Origin: Azospirillum soli | GTDB lineage: Bacteria > Pseudomonadota > Alphaproteobacteria > Azospirillales > Azospirillaceae | Direction of reading: 5' to 3' | Length of the DNA: 64,000 nt | NCBI RefSeq assembly: GCF_017876165.1 | Contig: NZ_JAGINQ010000005.1 | Span: forward strand, 124,001-188,000 | Shown here: in pieces, positions 1-7,895 of the stretch | Layout: every line of letters begins with the position of its first letter | Position numbering within the stretch: the stretch's first letter is position 1 | The notes under the pieces: model-generated | Seen by the model: only the letters and a program-made list of their open reading frames with translations | Database searches by the model: none | Told to the model about the DNA's origin: nothing | Made by a program: the position numbers and the translations under genes

Positions 1-700
1 CCTCGTCGCGCGGGTAGCCGGGGACGATGCGGTCCACCAGCGTGTTCAGGAAGTGGTTGTGCTGCTCCACCCACGCGGCGAAGCCCGCCTCCAGGCCCCA
101 GCGTTTGGCGTGCGCCAGAACGATGCGCTTCAGGTTGGTGCCGTTCGCCTCGATCAGCTCGCAGGGCAGGAAGACGAGGCCGCTTTCGGCCGTGCCGCCC
201 AGCGCCTTGTAGCGGGCATGCAGCAGCGCCGCGACCTTGGCCGGGAAGCTGGTCTGGCAGGCGCCGGGGGTGTAGGGCTCCTCGGCGTCGGCGATGCCGG
301 CTTCGGTGGTGTTGGAGACGAAGAAGCGGAGCGCGGGCGAGGTGGCGTGGCCCAGCATCCGCTCCCAGTCCGCATAGGGGTTCAGCGCGTCGGACACGCA
401 GCTGACGACCCGCCGCGCCTCGACCTCGCGGCCCTGCTCGATGCCGCGCAGCAGGACGGTGTAGAGTCCCTCCTGCCCCTTCAGCAGGCCGGCGATGCCC
501 TGGTCGAGCGGCTGCGCCACCGCGACGCCGGCCGTCATCAGGCCCTGGCCGTTGGCGACGTCCACCATCCAATCGACGAAGCCGCGCAGGAAGTTGCCGT
601 CGCCCACCTGAAGGATGGTGACGGGGAGCACCGGCGCGCCTGCGGTGTGCGCCACGTCGAGCGCGCCGCTGGAAAGCCGTTCACGGGTCAGAAGGGACAT
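1..700 (-). CDS. uxaB: Tagaturonate reductase (altronate oxidoreductase), 3' part missing
   Basis: NAD-dependent reductase of the galacturonate pathway that converts D-tagaturonate to D-altronate. About 233 N-terminal residues are present and the frame runs off the window edge, so roughly the second half is missing. The N-terminal nucleotide-binding signature ILQVGDGNFLRGFVDW, followed by SNTTEAGI, PCELIEANG and LVDRIVPGYPRDE, matches UxaB of the mannitol dehydrogenase superfamily better than UxuB. The ATG at 700 is preceded by a GGATTCCTCCC-type leader on the coding strand. It lies 34 bases after eda and is read in the same direction, so it is probably the last gene of a gntR-eda-uxaB operon controlled by the operator near 2198-2211. 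Confidence 0.88.
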   Translation of the reverse strand, partial: MSLLTRERLSSGALDVAHTAGAPVLPVTILQVGDGNFLRGFVDWMVDVANGQGLMTAGVAVAQPLDQGIAGLLKGQEGLYTVLLRGIEQGREVEARRVVSCVSDALNPYADWERMLGHATSPALRFFVSNTTEAGIADAEEPYTPGACQTSFPAKVAALLHARYKALGGTAESGLVFLPCELIEANGTNLKRIVLAHAKRWGLEAGFAAWVEQHNHFLNTLVDRIVPGYPRDE

Positions 701-734
701 GGGAGGAATCCTAGGGCAAAGGGGCGCGTACGAG

Positions 735-1373
735 TCAGGCCTGCGGGCAGAGGGCGGAGGCCTCGCGGGCCAGACGCTCGATCTCGCTCCAGCGCCGCTC
801 CTTGACGGCGTCGGCCGGGGTCAGCCACGTGCCGCCGAGCGCGAAGACGTTGGGCAGCGACAGAATCTCGCGGACGTTCTCCGCCTTGATGCCGCCGGTC
901 GGGCAGAAGCGCACCTCGGGGATCAGCGGGGCCATGCCCTTCAGCGCCGGGGCGCCGCCGTTCAGCATGGCAGGGAAGAACTTCAGCTCGCGAAAGCCGT
1001 GCTCCCAGGCCATCAGCGCCTCCGACACCGTGGCGATGCCCGGCAGGTACGGCAGGCCGGTGGCCTTGGCGGCGGCGGCGAGCTTGTCGGTCAGGCCGGG
1101 GCTGACGAGAAAGCGGGCTCCGGCGTCGCGGGCCTGGGCGAACTGCTCCGGCCGGATCAGCGTGCCGAAGCCGACGAGGGCCTCCGGCACCTTGGCCGCG
1201 ATGGCCTCGGCGCAGGCGAGCGCCTTCGGCGTGCGCAGCGTCACCTCCAGCGTGGTCAGGCCGCCGGCGACCAGCGCCTGGGCCAGCGGCACGGCTTCGG
1301 CCGGATCGTCCAGCACCAGCACCGGAACGATGCGCGGGCCGGACAGGGACGGTTCAAGAAGCGGAAGAGTCAT
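735..1373 (-). CDS. eda: 2-dehydro-3-deoxy-6-phosphogluconate (KDPG) aldolase
   Basis: Class I aldolase that splits KDPG into pyruvate and glyceraldehyde 3-phosphate, the last step of both uronate branches and of the Entner-Doudoroff pathway. The 212-residue product has the active-site Glu in LEVTLRT (E43) and the Schiff-base Lys in ELKFFPA (K131), plus the GFGT phosphate-site segment and CPTGGI. The start at 1373 was chosen because GAGGGTAGGA precedes it and the protein then has normal family length. An in-frame ATG at 1406 overlaps the stop of the upstream gntR gene (ATGA) and would add 11 residues. It sits between gntR and uxaB and is very probably cotranscribed with them. Confidence 0.93.
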   Translation of the reverse strand: MTLPLLEPSLSGPRIVPVLVLDDPAEAVPLAQALVAGGLTTLEVTLRTPKALACAEAIAAKVPEALVGFGTLIRPEQFAQARDAGARFLVSPGLTDKLAAAAKATGLPYLPGIATVSEALMAWEHGFRELKFFPAMLNGGAPALKGMAPLIPEVRFCPTGGIKAENVREILSLPNVFALGGTWLTPADAVKERRWSEIERLAREASALCPQA

Positions 1374-1402
1374 GGTCGGTCCTACCCTCTCGTATTGGTC
1401 GT

Positions 1403-2164
1403 TCATCCCTGTGCTTCGCGGCCATCCATCAGGGAGCCGGAAAAGTACAGGGGCGTGGCGTGGCGGATGTCGTCGATGGTGATCTGAAGATTGTCGAGAT
1501 GGTCGGCGATGGCGCGTTCGGCGCGGTCGGGGTCATGGCTGGATATCGCGTCCACGATGGCCTCGTGTTCGGCGATCACCACGCCCATGCGTCCCGTCAC
1601 CGGCAGGGTCAGGCGGCGGCAGCGGTCCACCTGCACCTTGACCTGCTGGATGACCGTCCAGAATCCGGGATAGCCGGCGATCTCCGCGATCAGCGTGTGG
1701 AACGCCTCGTCGGCCTGATGGAATCCGTCACGGTCCCCGGCAGCATCGACCTCCTTCTGGCGCTCCACGCAGGCGCGCAACGTGACGATCTGGCTGCGGG
1801 TCGCGCGCTCGGCGGCATAGCGGACCGTGGCCTGCTCCAACGCCTTGCGGATGACGCTGGCCTCCGGCAGAACGCCGAGCGGGATGCGCGACACGAAGGT
1901 GCCCGACTGCGGGAAAATCTCGACCAGCCCCTCGTCGGCCAGCCGGAGGATGGCTTCGCGCACCGGCGTGCGGCTGACGCCGTAGTCCTGCGCAATCAGC
2001 TTTTCCGCCACGGCCTCCCCCGGCTTGCGATGCAGCGAGACGATCGCGGCGCGCAAGTCGCGGTAGATGGTGGTCGCGGTCGTCGGACCACGCTGGGCGG
2101 TGCGAGACAGGGGCTTGCCAGCAACCGCAGCCCCCGAAACCTTTGGCGGAATGCTGGATGCCAT
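1403..2164 (-). CDS. FadR-type GntR regulator, copy 1
   Basis: DNA-binding regulator of 253 residues: an N-terminal winged helix (about residues 28-95) and a C-terminal FCD ligand domain (about 105-235). The recognition segment YGVSRTPVREAILRLAD and the wing EIFPQSGTFVSRIP are almost identical to three other regulators in this window. These are at 7896, 17475 and 36274. It heads the gntR-eda-uxaB operon and has an ATACTAATATATCA operator about 35 bases upstream, so autoregulation is likely. FCD-domain regulators usually bind small carboxylates; a hexuronate or KDG inducer is inferred from the neighbours. It is distinct in sequence from the near-identical pair at 7896 and 36274. Confidence 0.85.
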   Translation of the reverse strand: MASSIPPKVSGAAVAGKPLSRTAQRGPTTATTIYRDLRAAIVSLHRKPGEAVAEKLIAQDYGVSRTPVREAILRLADEGLVEIFPQSGTFVSRIPLGVLPEASVIRKALEQATVRYAAERATRSQIVTLRACVERQKEVDAAGDRDGFHQADEAFHTLIAEIAGYPGFWTVIQQVKVQVDRCRRLTLPVTGRMGVVIAEHEAIVDAISSHDPDRAERAIADHLDNLQITIDDIRHATPLYFSGSLMDGREAQG

Positions 2165-2197
2165 GTGTGCCAGCCTCCTCAGTGACGTCGTCCTATC

Positions 2198-2211
2198 ATA
2201 CTAATATATCA
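2198..2211. promoter_or_regulatory. GntR-type operator, gntR1-eda-uxaB operon
   Basis: ATACTAATATATCA, one mismatch from the perfect site at 13037-13050. It lies 34 bases before the gntR copy 1 start at 2164. About fourteen related sites in the window precede pectin and fermentation genes. Confidence 0.75.
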
Positions 2212-2235
2212 ATTTAGAGTTCAAGCGCTTTCCCC

Positions 2236-3213
2236 TCAGGCCTTCACCTCTCCGAGCGCGGACAGGCCGGCCGTGGCTTCGCGGGGGATGATGGCGCCGC
2301 GATGCTGGATGACGATGGCGGCCAGCTTGTGGGCCAGCCTGGCGGCTTCGACCGGCGTCCGCCCCGCCAGCCGTCCGGCGAGGTAACCGGCGCTGAAGCT
2401 GTCGCCCGCCGCCGTGGTGTCCACGACCGTGGCGACCCGCTCGGACGGGACTTCCACGTCGCCGTCGGCACCGGCGACGATGCAGCCGGGCTTTTCCAGC
2501 TTCAGCACGATTTCGGGCACACCGGCCGAGCGAACGCGCTCCAGCACCGTGCCGGCGTCGGGATCGCCGTAGAGCGCGCTCAGGTCCTCAACGCCGGGCA
2601 AGGCGATGTCGGTGCGCCGGAGCATGGCGTCGTAGGCAGCCTGCGCCGTCTCCTTGTTCGGCCACAGGCGCGGCCGCCAGTTGGTGTCGAAGGCAACGCG
2701 CCCGCCACGCTCACGCATGCGGTCGAGCAGCGGGAACAGCACTTCGCGGCCCTTTTCCCCCCAGATCGCCAGGCTGATGCCGGAGAGGTAGAGCAGGTCG
2801 TAGCCTTCCAGCGCCGCGATCAGGGCGGGCGATTGCGGCAGCACGAACAGCTCGCGGGCCGGGGCGGTGTCGCGCCAGTAAAGGAAGCGGCGTTCGCCCT
2901 TGTCGTCGGTCTCGATCATGTAGAGGCCGGGCACGCGGCCGGGCACGCGCAGCACCTGGGCCGTGCCGACCCCTTCGGCGGTCCAGGCGGCCAGCATGGA
3001 CGCGCTGTGCGGATCGTCGCCGAGCGCGGTGACATAGTCCACCGGGGCGCCCAGACGTGCCAGATAGACGGCGGTGTTCAGCGTGTCGCCGCCGAAGCCC
3101 ATGGTGAAGGTGCCGTCCGGGCGGCGCACCAGCTCCAGCATGCATTCGCCCAAGGCGGCAACCTTGGGAGCGGCGGTTTCTGGTGCCGCTACGCGCGGCG
3201 TGAAATCCAACAT
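2236..3213 (-). CDS. kdgK: 2-dehydro-3-deoxygluconate (KDG) kinase
   Basis: PfkB-family sugar kinase of 325 residues that phosphorylates KDG to KDPG, joining the UxaA and KduD products to Eda. The N-terminal GFGGDTLNTAVYLARLG and the C-terminal TTAAGDSFSAGYLAG (anion hole and catalytic Asp) are the two PfkB signatures. LYMIETDDKGERRFLYWRD is typical of KdgK. It starts 13 bases after the EamA transporter and is probably cotranscribed with it under the two operators at 4209 and 4370. Confidence 0.92.
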   Translation of the reverse strand: MLDFTPRVAAPETAAPKVAALGECMLELVRRPDGTFTMGFGGDTLNTAVYLARLGAPVDYVTALGDDPHSASMLAAWTAEGVGTAQVLRVPGRVPGLYMIETDDKGERRFLYWRDTAPARELFVLPQSPALIAALEGYDLLYLSGISLAIWGEKGREVLFPLLDRMRERGGRVAFDTNWRPRLWPNKETAQAAYDAMLRRTDIALPGVEDLSALYGDPDAGTVLERVRSAGVPEIVLKLEKPGCIVAGADGDVEVPSERVATVVDTTAAGDSFSAGYLAGRLAGRTPVEAARLAHKLAAIVIQHRGAIIPREATAGLSALGEVKA

Positions 3214-3226
3214 GTCGAGAACTCCT

Positions 3227-4174
3227 CTATTCCGCCGCAGCCAGTCGCCGAACCCTGATCCGTTCGCGATGGGCGGTGTAGAGCCCGCTCGCGACGATCA
3301 CGGCCGATCCGACGAAGGTCCACACATCGGGAACCGCGCCGAACACGAGATAGCCCAGCCCCGACGACCAGATCAGCTGTATGTACGCATAGGAGGCCAG
3401 CACCGACGCGTCGCCGTACCGGTAGGCCACCACGAGAATTCCTTGCGCCACGGTTGACATGACGCCGATGAAGACGCCCACCGCGATCTGCCAGCCGTCC
3501 GGCATCACCGCGTCGAAGGGCAGGAGCACGCTCAGCACCGCAAGGCCGGTCAGGGCGCTCCAGATCAGCGTCGTGGCGGCGCTTTGCTCCCCGGTCATCT
3601 TGCGCGTCGCGACGATGCCGCAGGCCCAGCTGGCCGCCGACAGGATCGGGAAGATCGCCGCGGCCTGGAAGGTAGCGCCACCGGGCCGGATGACGATCAG
3701 CACGCCCGCCAGCCCGAACAGGACCGCCGCCCAGCGCCGCAGGCCGATGTCCTCACGCAGGAAGACGATCGACAGGAGGGTGATGAAGACGGGCGACACG
3801 TAGCTGATCGCCGCGGCCTCCGCCATTGGCAGGGTGCGCATGGCCATGATGAAGAACAGCGCCGAGCCCAGCATGCCGAGACCGCGCACGATCTGCAGAA
3901 CCGGCCGTTCCGTGCGGACGACCGCAGGGCCGTGGCGCAGCACCAGCGGAAGCATCAGCAGCGCGAAGCTGGCGTAGCGCATCCAGGCGATCTCGATGGG
4001 CGGAAGCGTCTGGCCCAGATATTTCGCCGCCGCGTCCGAGCACGAGAAGAACGCCATCGCCAGCATGACAAGCAGGATGCCGCGCACCGGATCGTCCCGG
4101 CGAGCGCCGACAAGCGGGGCGCGGGGCGTCCCGTCGGTGTCTTGGGTTTCCGGGCGGCTGGTGCAGTCGGGCAT
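3227..4174 (-). CDS. EamA/DMT-family inner-membrane transporter
   Basis: Ten-helix drug/metabolite transporter family protein of 315 residues, in two EamA repeats. The first begins around GILLVMLAMAFFSCSDAAAK and the second around FPILSAASWACGIVATRK. It is the first gene before kdgK and has two regulon operators upstream. A role in moving a uronate, KDG or a related breakdown product across the inner membrane is inferred from this position; the family alone does not give the substrate. The first 30 or so residues, before the first helix, are polar and Arg-rich. Confidence 0.8.
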   Translation of the reverse strand: MPDCTSRPETQDTDGTPRAPLVGARRDDPVRGILLVMLAMAFFSCSDAAAKYLGQTLPPIEIAWMRYASFALLMLPLVLRHGPAVVRTERPVLQIVRGLGMLGSALFFIMAMRTLPMAEAAAISYVSPVFITLLSIVFLREDIGLRRWAAVLFGLAGVLIVIRPGGATFQAAAIFPILSAASWACGIVATRKMTGEQSAATTLIWSALTGLAVLSVLLPFDAVMPDGWQIAVGVFIGVMSTVAQGILVVAYRYGDASVLASYAYIQLIWSSGLGYLVFGAVPDVWTFVGSAVIVASGLYTAHRERIRVRRLAAAE

Positions 4175-4208
4175 GGACCGGGTTGGGGTGCGTTGGCTGC
4201 GGTTCAGA

Positions 4209-4222
4209 ATATTAATATATCA
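4209..4222. promoter_or_regulatory. GntR-type operator, proximal site of the EamA-kdgK operon
   Basis: ATATTAATATATCA, 35 bases before the EamA start at 4174. The same 14-mer occurs at 7758-7771 before uxaC. Confidence 0.75.
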
Positions 4223-4240
4223 CTTGTGCGGAGAGCGCAA

Positions 4241-4271
4241 GAAAAAGGCCACCGGTACGTCCCCGATGGCC
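4241..4271 (-). terminator. Leader terminator-like hairpin before EamA-kdgK
   Basis: On the minus strand GGCCATCGGGG is followed by CCGGTGGCC and then TTTTTC, giving a GGCCA/TGGCC-based stem and a U-tract. It lies between the distal operator (4370) and the proximal one (4209), so minus-strand transcripts from the distal promoter would meet it before the coding region. It could act as an attenuator, or simply as a late terminator of uxaA. Confidence 0.5.
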
Positions 4272-4369
4272 TTGAAGTGCTTTCACAGAGAATCGCCAGC
4301 CGGGAGGAAATCCGCGTCAGCGTGCGCGGCCGCCCGACAGGGCAACAGGATGATCGAACGAATGCATTT

Positions 4370-4383
4370 ATACTAGTATACCA
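4370..4383. promoter_or_regulatory. GntR-type operator, distal site of the EamA-kdgK operon
   Basis: ATACTAGTATACCA, with a perfect TATACTAGTATA palindromic core and one difference from the full consensus. It lies 196 bases before the EamA start, with a hairpin between the two sites. Confidence 0.7.
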
Positions 4384-4440
4384 ATTCGGGCGCAAGCCCT
4401 TTTGCGTTGGCTGACCCGAGTTTCCCGCCCTTGCCCATTT

Positions 4441-4526
4441 CGTCATTCCCGCGAAGGCGGGAATCCAGCCCATTCGAGTACTTATGTGCGGAGTTTTCTG
4501 GATTCCCGCCTGCGCGGGGATGACGA
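4441..4526. repeat. Paired palindromic (REP/BIME-like) element
   Basis: Two arms, CGTCATTCCCGCGAAGGCGG at 4441 and its inverted partner ending GCGCGGGGATGACGA at 4526. Each can fold on itself, and they also pair with each other. The rest of the 4175-4629 spacer holds the two operators, the leader hairpin and a GC-rich hairpin at 4584-4622 just after the uxaA stop. No gene is seen in it. Confidence 0.65.
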
Positions 4527-4629
4527 GGAGGGTGGGTGGTTGCCGGCCGGCAACGATCAAGCGGGGTTAAGGCAGGTCCTGTAGGCCGCCCCCTCTCCCC
4601 CGCCGGGGCGGGAGGGAGGGGTATGGGCC

Positions 4630-6153
4630 TTACATCACGGCGCCCATCTGCCAGGGGGCGAACTCGTCGGCGCCGAAGCCCAACTCCTCGCTCTTGGTCT
4701 TGCGGCCCGACGCGGTCGCCAGCACCAGTTCGAAGATTTGCCGGCCGACCTCCTCGATGGTGGCGTCGCCGGTGGCGATGGTGCCGCAGTCGATGTCCAT
4801 GTCGTCGGTCATGCGCCGGTAGAGCGGCGTGTTGGTCGCCAGCTTCAGGCTGGGCGTCGGCTTGGAGCCGAACACCGAACCACGGCCCGTCGTGAAGCAC
4901 AGCACGTTGGCGCCGCCGGCCACCTGACCGGTCGCCGACACCGGGTCGTAGCCCGGCGTGTCCATGAAGACGAGGCCCGGCCCCTGGATCGGCTCGGCGT
5001 AGCGAACCACGTCCACGAGGTTGGTGGTGCCGGCCTTGGCGACGGCGCCCAGCGACTTCTCCAGGATGGTGGTCAGGCCGCCCTTCTTGTTGCCGGGCGA
5101 CGGGTTGTTGTTCATCTCGCCGCCGGTGCGGCTGGTGTATTCCTCCCACCAGCCGATGCGCTCGACCAGCTTGCGGCCGATCTCCGGCGTTACGGCGCGG
5201 CGGGTCAGCAGATGCTCGGCGCCATAGACCTCCGGCGTCTCGCTCAGCACGGCGGTGCCGCCGTTGCGGATCAGCAGATCGACGGCGTAGCCCAGCGCCG
5301 GGTTGGCGGTGATGCCCGAATAGCCGTCGGAGCCGCCGCACTGGAGCGCCAGCGTCAGGTGGCTGGCCGGCAGGGTCTCGCGCTTGACGTCGTTGATCTG
5401 CGGCAGAAGGGACTGGATCAGGCGGACGCCCTCGCGGACCGCCGCCGCCGTACCGCCGATGTCTTGGATGCTGATCGTGTGCAGGCGCTCGGTCGGGGCC
5501 AGTCCCTCGGCCTCGACCAGCTTGTCGATCTGGTTCACCTCGCAGCCGAGGCCCAGGATGATGACGGCGGCGAAGTTCGGGTGACGGGCATAGCCGCCGA
5601 TGGTCCGGCGCAGCAGGTCGATGGGCTCGCCCTGGGCACCCATGCCGCAGCCGGAGCCATGGGTCAGCGCGACGACGCCGTCGATGTTGGGATAGTCGGC
5701 CAGCGCGGCGCCCCGGAACTGGTCGGCGATCATCCGCGCGGCGGTGGCGGAGCAGTTCACGCTGGTCAGCACGCCGATGTAGTTGCGGGTCGCGACGCGG
5801 CCGTCCGGGCGGACGATGCCCTGGAAGGTGGCGCGTTCCGATTCCGGCACGTGGTCGGTCGGCTTGGCGTCGGCGCCGAAGGCGTGGTCGCGCTCGAAGC
5901 TGTCGCCCATGCCCAGATTGTGGACGTGGACGTGGTCGCCCGGCGCGATGTCGGCGGTGGCGAAGCCGATGACCTGGTTGTACTTGCGCACCGGCTCACC
6001 GGTGGCGATGGCCTGCACCGCGACCTTGTGGCCGGAGGGGATGGCGGCCCGCGCCTCCACCGACGTGCCGGGGATCGCGGTGCCCGGCAGCAGATCGACG
6101 CCGGCAACGACGACGTTGTCCGCGGGATGCAGGCGGATGGTCAGCGATGCCAT
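4630..6153 (-). CDS. uxaA: Altronate dehydratase
   Basis: Iron-dependent dehydratase that converts D-altronate to KDG, third step of galacturonate breakdown. The 507-residue protein has an N-terminal SAF-like domain (about 1-100) and the large C-terminal dehydratase domain. HGSGCGMGAQGE, ILGLGCEVNQID and LQCGGSDGYSGITANPALG carry the conserved Cys and Gly segments of the UxaA/GarD family. The length fits E. coli UxaA (495). It follows uxaC by 66 bases in the same direction, with a GC-rich stem-loop between them. The N-terminal SAF domain and C-terminal motifs do not by themselves exclude galactarate dehydratase, but the uxaC and uxaB neighbours favour UxaA. Confidence 0.92.
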   Translation of the reverse strand: MASLTIRLHPADNVVVAGVDLLPGTAIPGTSVEARAAIPSGHKVAVQAIATGEPVRKYNQVIGFATADIAPGDHVHVHNLGMGDSFERDHAFGADAKPTDHVPESERATFQGIVRPDGRVATRNYIGVLTSVNCSATAARMIADQFRGAALADYPNIDGVVALTHGSGCGMGAQGEPIDLLRRTIGGYARHPNFAAVIILGLGCEVNQIDKLVEAEGLAPTERLHTISIQDIGGTAAAVREGVRLIQSLLPQINDVKRETLPASHLTLALQCGGSDGYSGITANPALGYAVDLLIRNGGTAVLSETPEVYGAEHLLTRRAVTPEIGRKLVERIGWWEEYTSRTGGEMNNNPSPGNKKGGLTTILEKSLGAVAKAGTTNLVDVVRYAEPIQGPGLVFMDTPGYDPVSATGQVAGGANVLCFTTGRGSVFGSKPTPSLKLATNTPLYRRMTDDMDIDCGTIATGDATIEEVGRQIFELVLATASGRKTKSEELGFGADEFAPWQMGAVM

Positions 6154-6181
6154 GGGGTGTCCTTCCTTTCCCTGTAGAACT

Positions 6182-6208
6182 CCCTCTCCCAGCCCTGCCG
6201 GGAGAGGG
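6182..6208 (-). repeat. Intercistronic stem-loop between uxaC and uxaA
   Basis: CCCTCTCCC and GGGAGAGGG form a perfect 9-bp stem with a 9-base loop. There is no U-tract, so it more likely sets transcript stability or relative expression of the two genes than terminates transcription. Confidence 0.55.
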
Positions 6209-6219
6209 GGACATTTCCG

Positions 6220-7620
6220 CTAGAGCTTGTAGGCCTTCTTGGCGAGGTTGTAGGCGAGGTCCACCGCCAGCTCCTTGGCTTCGTCCTCGTCCAGCCGGTG
6301 TTCGGCGACCAGACGGGCGAGGAAGGCGCAATCCACGCGCCGCGCCACGTCGTGACGCGCGGGGATCGAGCAGAAGGCGCGCGTGTCGTCGTTGAAGCCG
6401 ACCGTGTTGTAGAAGCCGGCCGTCTCGGTGACCATCTCGCGGAAGCGGCGCATGCCCTCGGGGCTGTCGTGGAACCACCAGGCCGGCCCCAGGCGCAGGG
6501 CAGGGTAATGACCGGCCAGCGGCGCCAGTTCGCGGCTGTAGCTGGTCTCGTCCAGGGTGAAGAGGATGATGGTCAGGTCGCGCTCGTTGCCGACGCGGTC
6601 GAGCAGCGGCTTCAACGAGCGTACATACTCGGTCTGGCTCGGGATGTCGGCGCCCTTGTCGCGGCCGAACCGCTCAAACACCAGCGGGTTGTGGTTGCGG
6701 AAGGAGCCGGGGTGGATCTGCATGACCAGACCGTCCTCCAGGCTCATCTTCGCCATTTCCGTCAGCATCTGTCCACGGAACAGCTCCGCCTCCGCCGGTG
6801 TGACGGTGCCGCGCAGGGCCTTTTCGAACAGGCGTTCGGCGTCGGCGGTCGACAGGTCGGCCGTGGCGGCGGTCGGATGGCCGTGGTCGGTGGAGGTGGC
6901 GCCGAACTCCTTGAAGTACTGGCGGCGGTTCTTCAGCGCGGCGAGGTAGCCGGCCCAGGTCGCGGTGTTCTCACCCGTCAGGGCGCCCAGCGCCTTGACG
7001 TTGCCCTGGAAGCCCTCGAACTCCGGATCGACGACGGGGTCGGGGCGGAAGGCGGTGATGACCCGGCCCTTCCAGCCGCTCTCGCGGATGGCGCGGTGAT
7101 GCTCCAGCGTGTCGAGCGGGGACTCGGTGGTCGCCAGCAGTTCGATGTTGAAGCGCTCGAACAGGGCGCGCGGGCGGAATTCCGGCGTGCGCAGGCAGGC
7201 GTCGATCTGGTCGTAGATCGCGTCGGCGGTAGCCGGACTCAGGCGCTCGGTGATGCCGAAGACGGTCTCGAACGCGTGCTCCAGCCACATGCGGGTCGGC
7301 GTGCCACGGAACAGGTACCAGTGCTCGGCCAGCAGCCGCCAGATCTTGCGGGAATCCGTCTCCACCGGCGCGCCGTCCTTGCGGCGCACGCCCAGGCTCT
7401 CGATCGACACGCCCTGGCTGTACAGCATGCGGAAGGCGTAATGGTCGGGCACGACGAACAGCGTCGCCGGATCCGGGAACGCCTCGTCCTTCGCGAACCA
7501 GGACGGATCGGTGTGGCCGTGCGGGCTGATGATGGGCAGGTCGCTCACCTCCGCGTACAGCCGGCGCGCGATGGCGCGCTGCGTGGCGTCGCTCGGGAAA
7601 AGGCGGTCGGGGTGGAGCAT
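6220..7620 (-). CDS. uxaC: Glucuronate/galacturonate isomerase
   Basis: Metal-dependent isomerase (amidohydrolase fold) that converts D-galacturonate to D-tagaturonate and D-glucuronate to D-fructuronate, the entry step. The protein is 466 residues from the ATG at 7620, which follows GGAGAGGAACG. The metal-binding pair is in ISPHGHTDP (H34, H36). The segments MLYSQGVSIESLG, LMQIHPGSFRNHN and GFYNTVGFNDDTRAFCSIPARHD are typical of the family. The frame continues 46 codons upstream to 7758, but that part is the leader with a 15-base tandem duplication. The uxaC-uxaA operon has an operator at 7758-7771. UxuA and UxuB, needed for the fructuronate branch, are not in the window. Confidence 0.93.
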   Translation of the reverse strand: MLHPDRLFPSDATQRAIARRLYAEVSDLPIISPHGHTDPSWFAKDEAFPDPATLFVVPDHYAFRMLYSQGVSIESLGVRRKDGAPVETDSRKIWRLLAEHWYLFRGTPTRMWLEHAFETVFGITERLSPATADAIYDQIDACLRTPEFRPRALFERFNIELLATTESPLDTLEHHRAIRESGWKGRVITAFRPDPVVDPEFEGFQGNVKALGALTGENTATWAGYLAALKNRRQYFKEFGATSTDHGHPTAATADLSTADAERLFEKALRGTVTPAEAELFRGQMLTEMAKMSLEDGLVMQIHPGSFRNHNPLVFERFGRDKGADIPSQTEYVRSLKPLLDRVGNERDLTIILFTLDETSYSRELAPLAGHYPALRLGPAWWFHDSPEGMRRFREMVTETAGFYNTVGFNDDTRAFCSIPARHDVARRVDCAFLARLVAEHRLDEDEAKELAVDLAYNLAKKAYKL

Positions 7621-7673
7621 CGTTCCTCTCCGCTGCGGGAAATCGGGAAGCCGGTCGTTTCGACCAATCGGTT

Positions 7674-7703
7674 TTGGGCCAATAAGCCTTGGGCCAATAA
7701 GCC
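7674..7703. repeat. Perfect 15-bp tandem duplication in the uxaC leader
   Basis: TTGGGCCAATAAGCC occurs twice head to tail, followed by a further TTG. It lies between the operator at 7758 and the uxaC start at 7620, so it would be part of the untranslated leader. Confidence 0.8.
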
Positions 7704-7757
7704 TTGAGAAGGGTGGCGAACGGCGGGCGCTGGCCGACCTTCCGTCTTGCTGGGACA

Positions 7758-7771
7758 ATATTAATATATCA
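7758..7771. promoter_or_regulatory. GntR-type operator, uxaC-uxaA operon
   Basis: ATATTAATATATCA, identical to the site at 4209. It stands 138 bases before uxaC and 125 bases before the divergent gntR copy 2. Confidence 0.75.
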
Positions 7772-7853
7772 GTTCAGATTGCAAGGGCCTTGTTATCCCC
7801 TGCGACGGACTATCACCTTTTGCCGATCCTGTTTGACCCCCGCCGCAACGCCC

Positions 7854-7867
7854 CGATATATTAGGAG
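7854..7867. promoter_or_regulatory. GntR-type half operator before gntR copy 2
   Basis: CGATATATTAGGAG, in which TATATTAG matches one side of the consensus in reverse orientation. It ends 28 bases before the gntR start at 7896. It is a weaker match than the other sites. Confidence 0.45.
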
Positions 7868-7895
7868 CAGCAAATTTTCCAAAGGGGAGCGGGTG

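Noticed and set aside
7704..7895. N-terminal extension of gntR copy 2 from ATG 7704
   Set aside because: It would place the operator and leader inside the coding sequence. The GTG at 7896 has a good ribosome site and gives family length.
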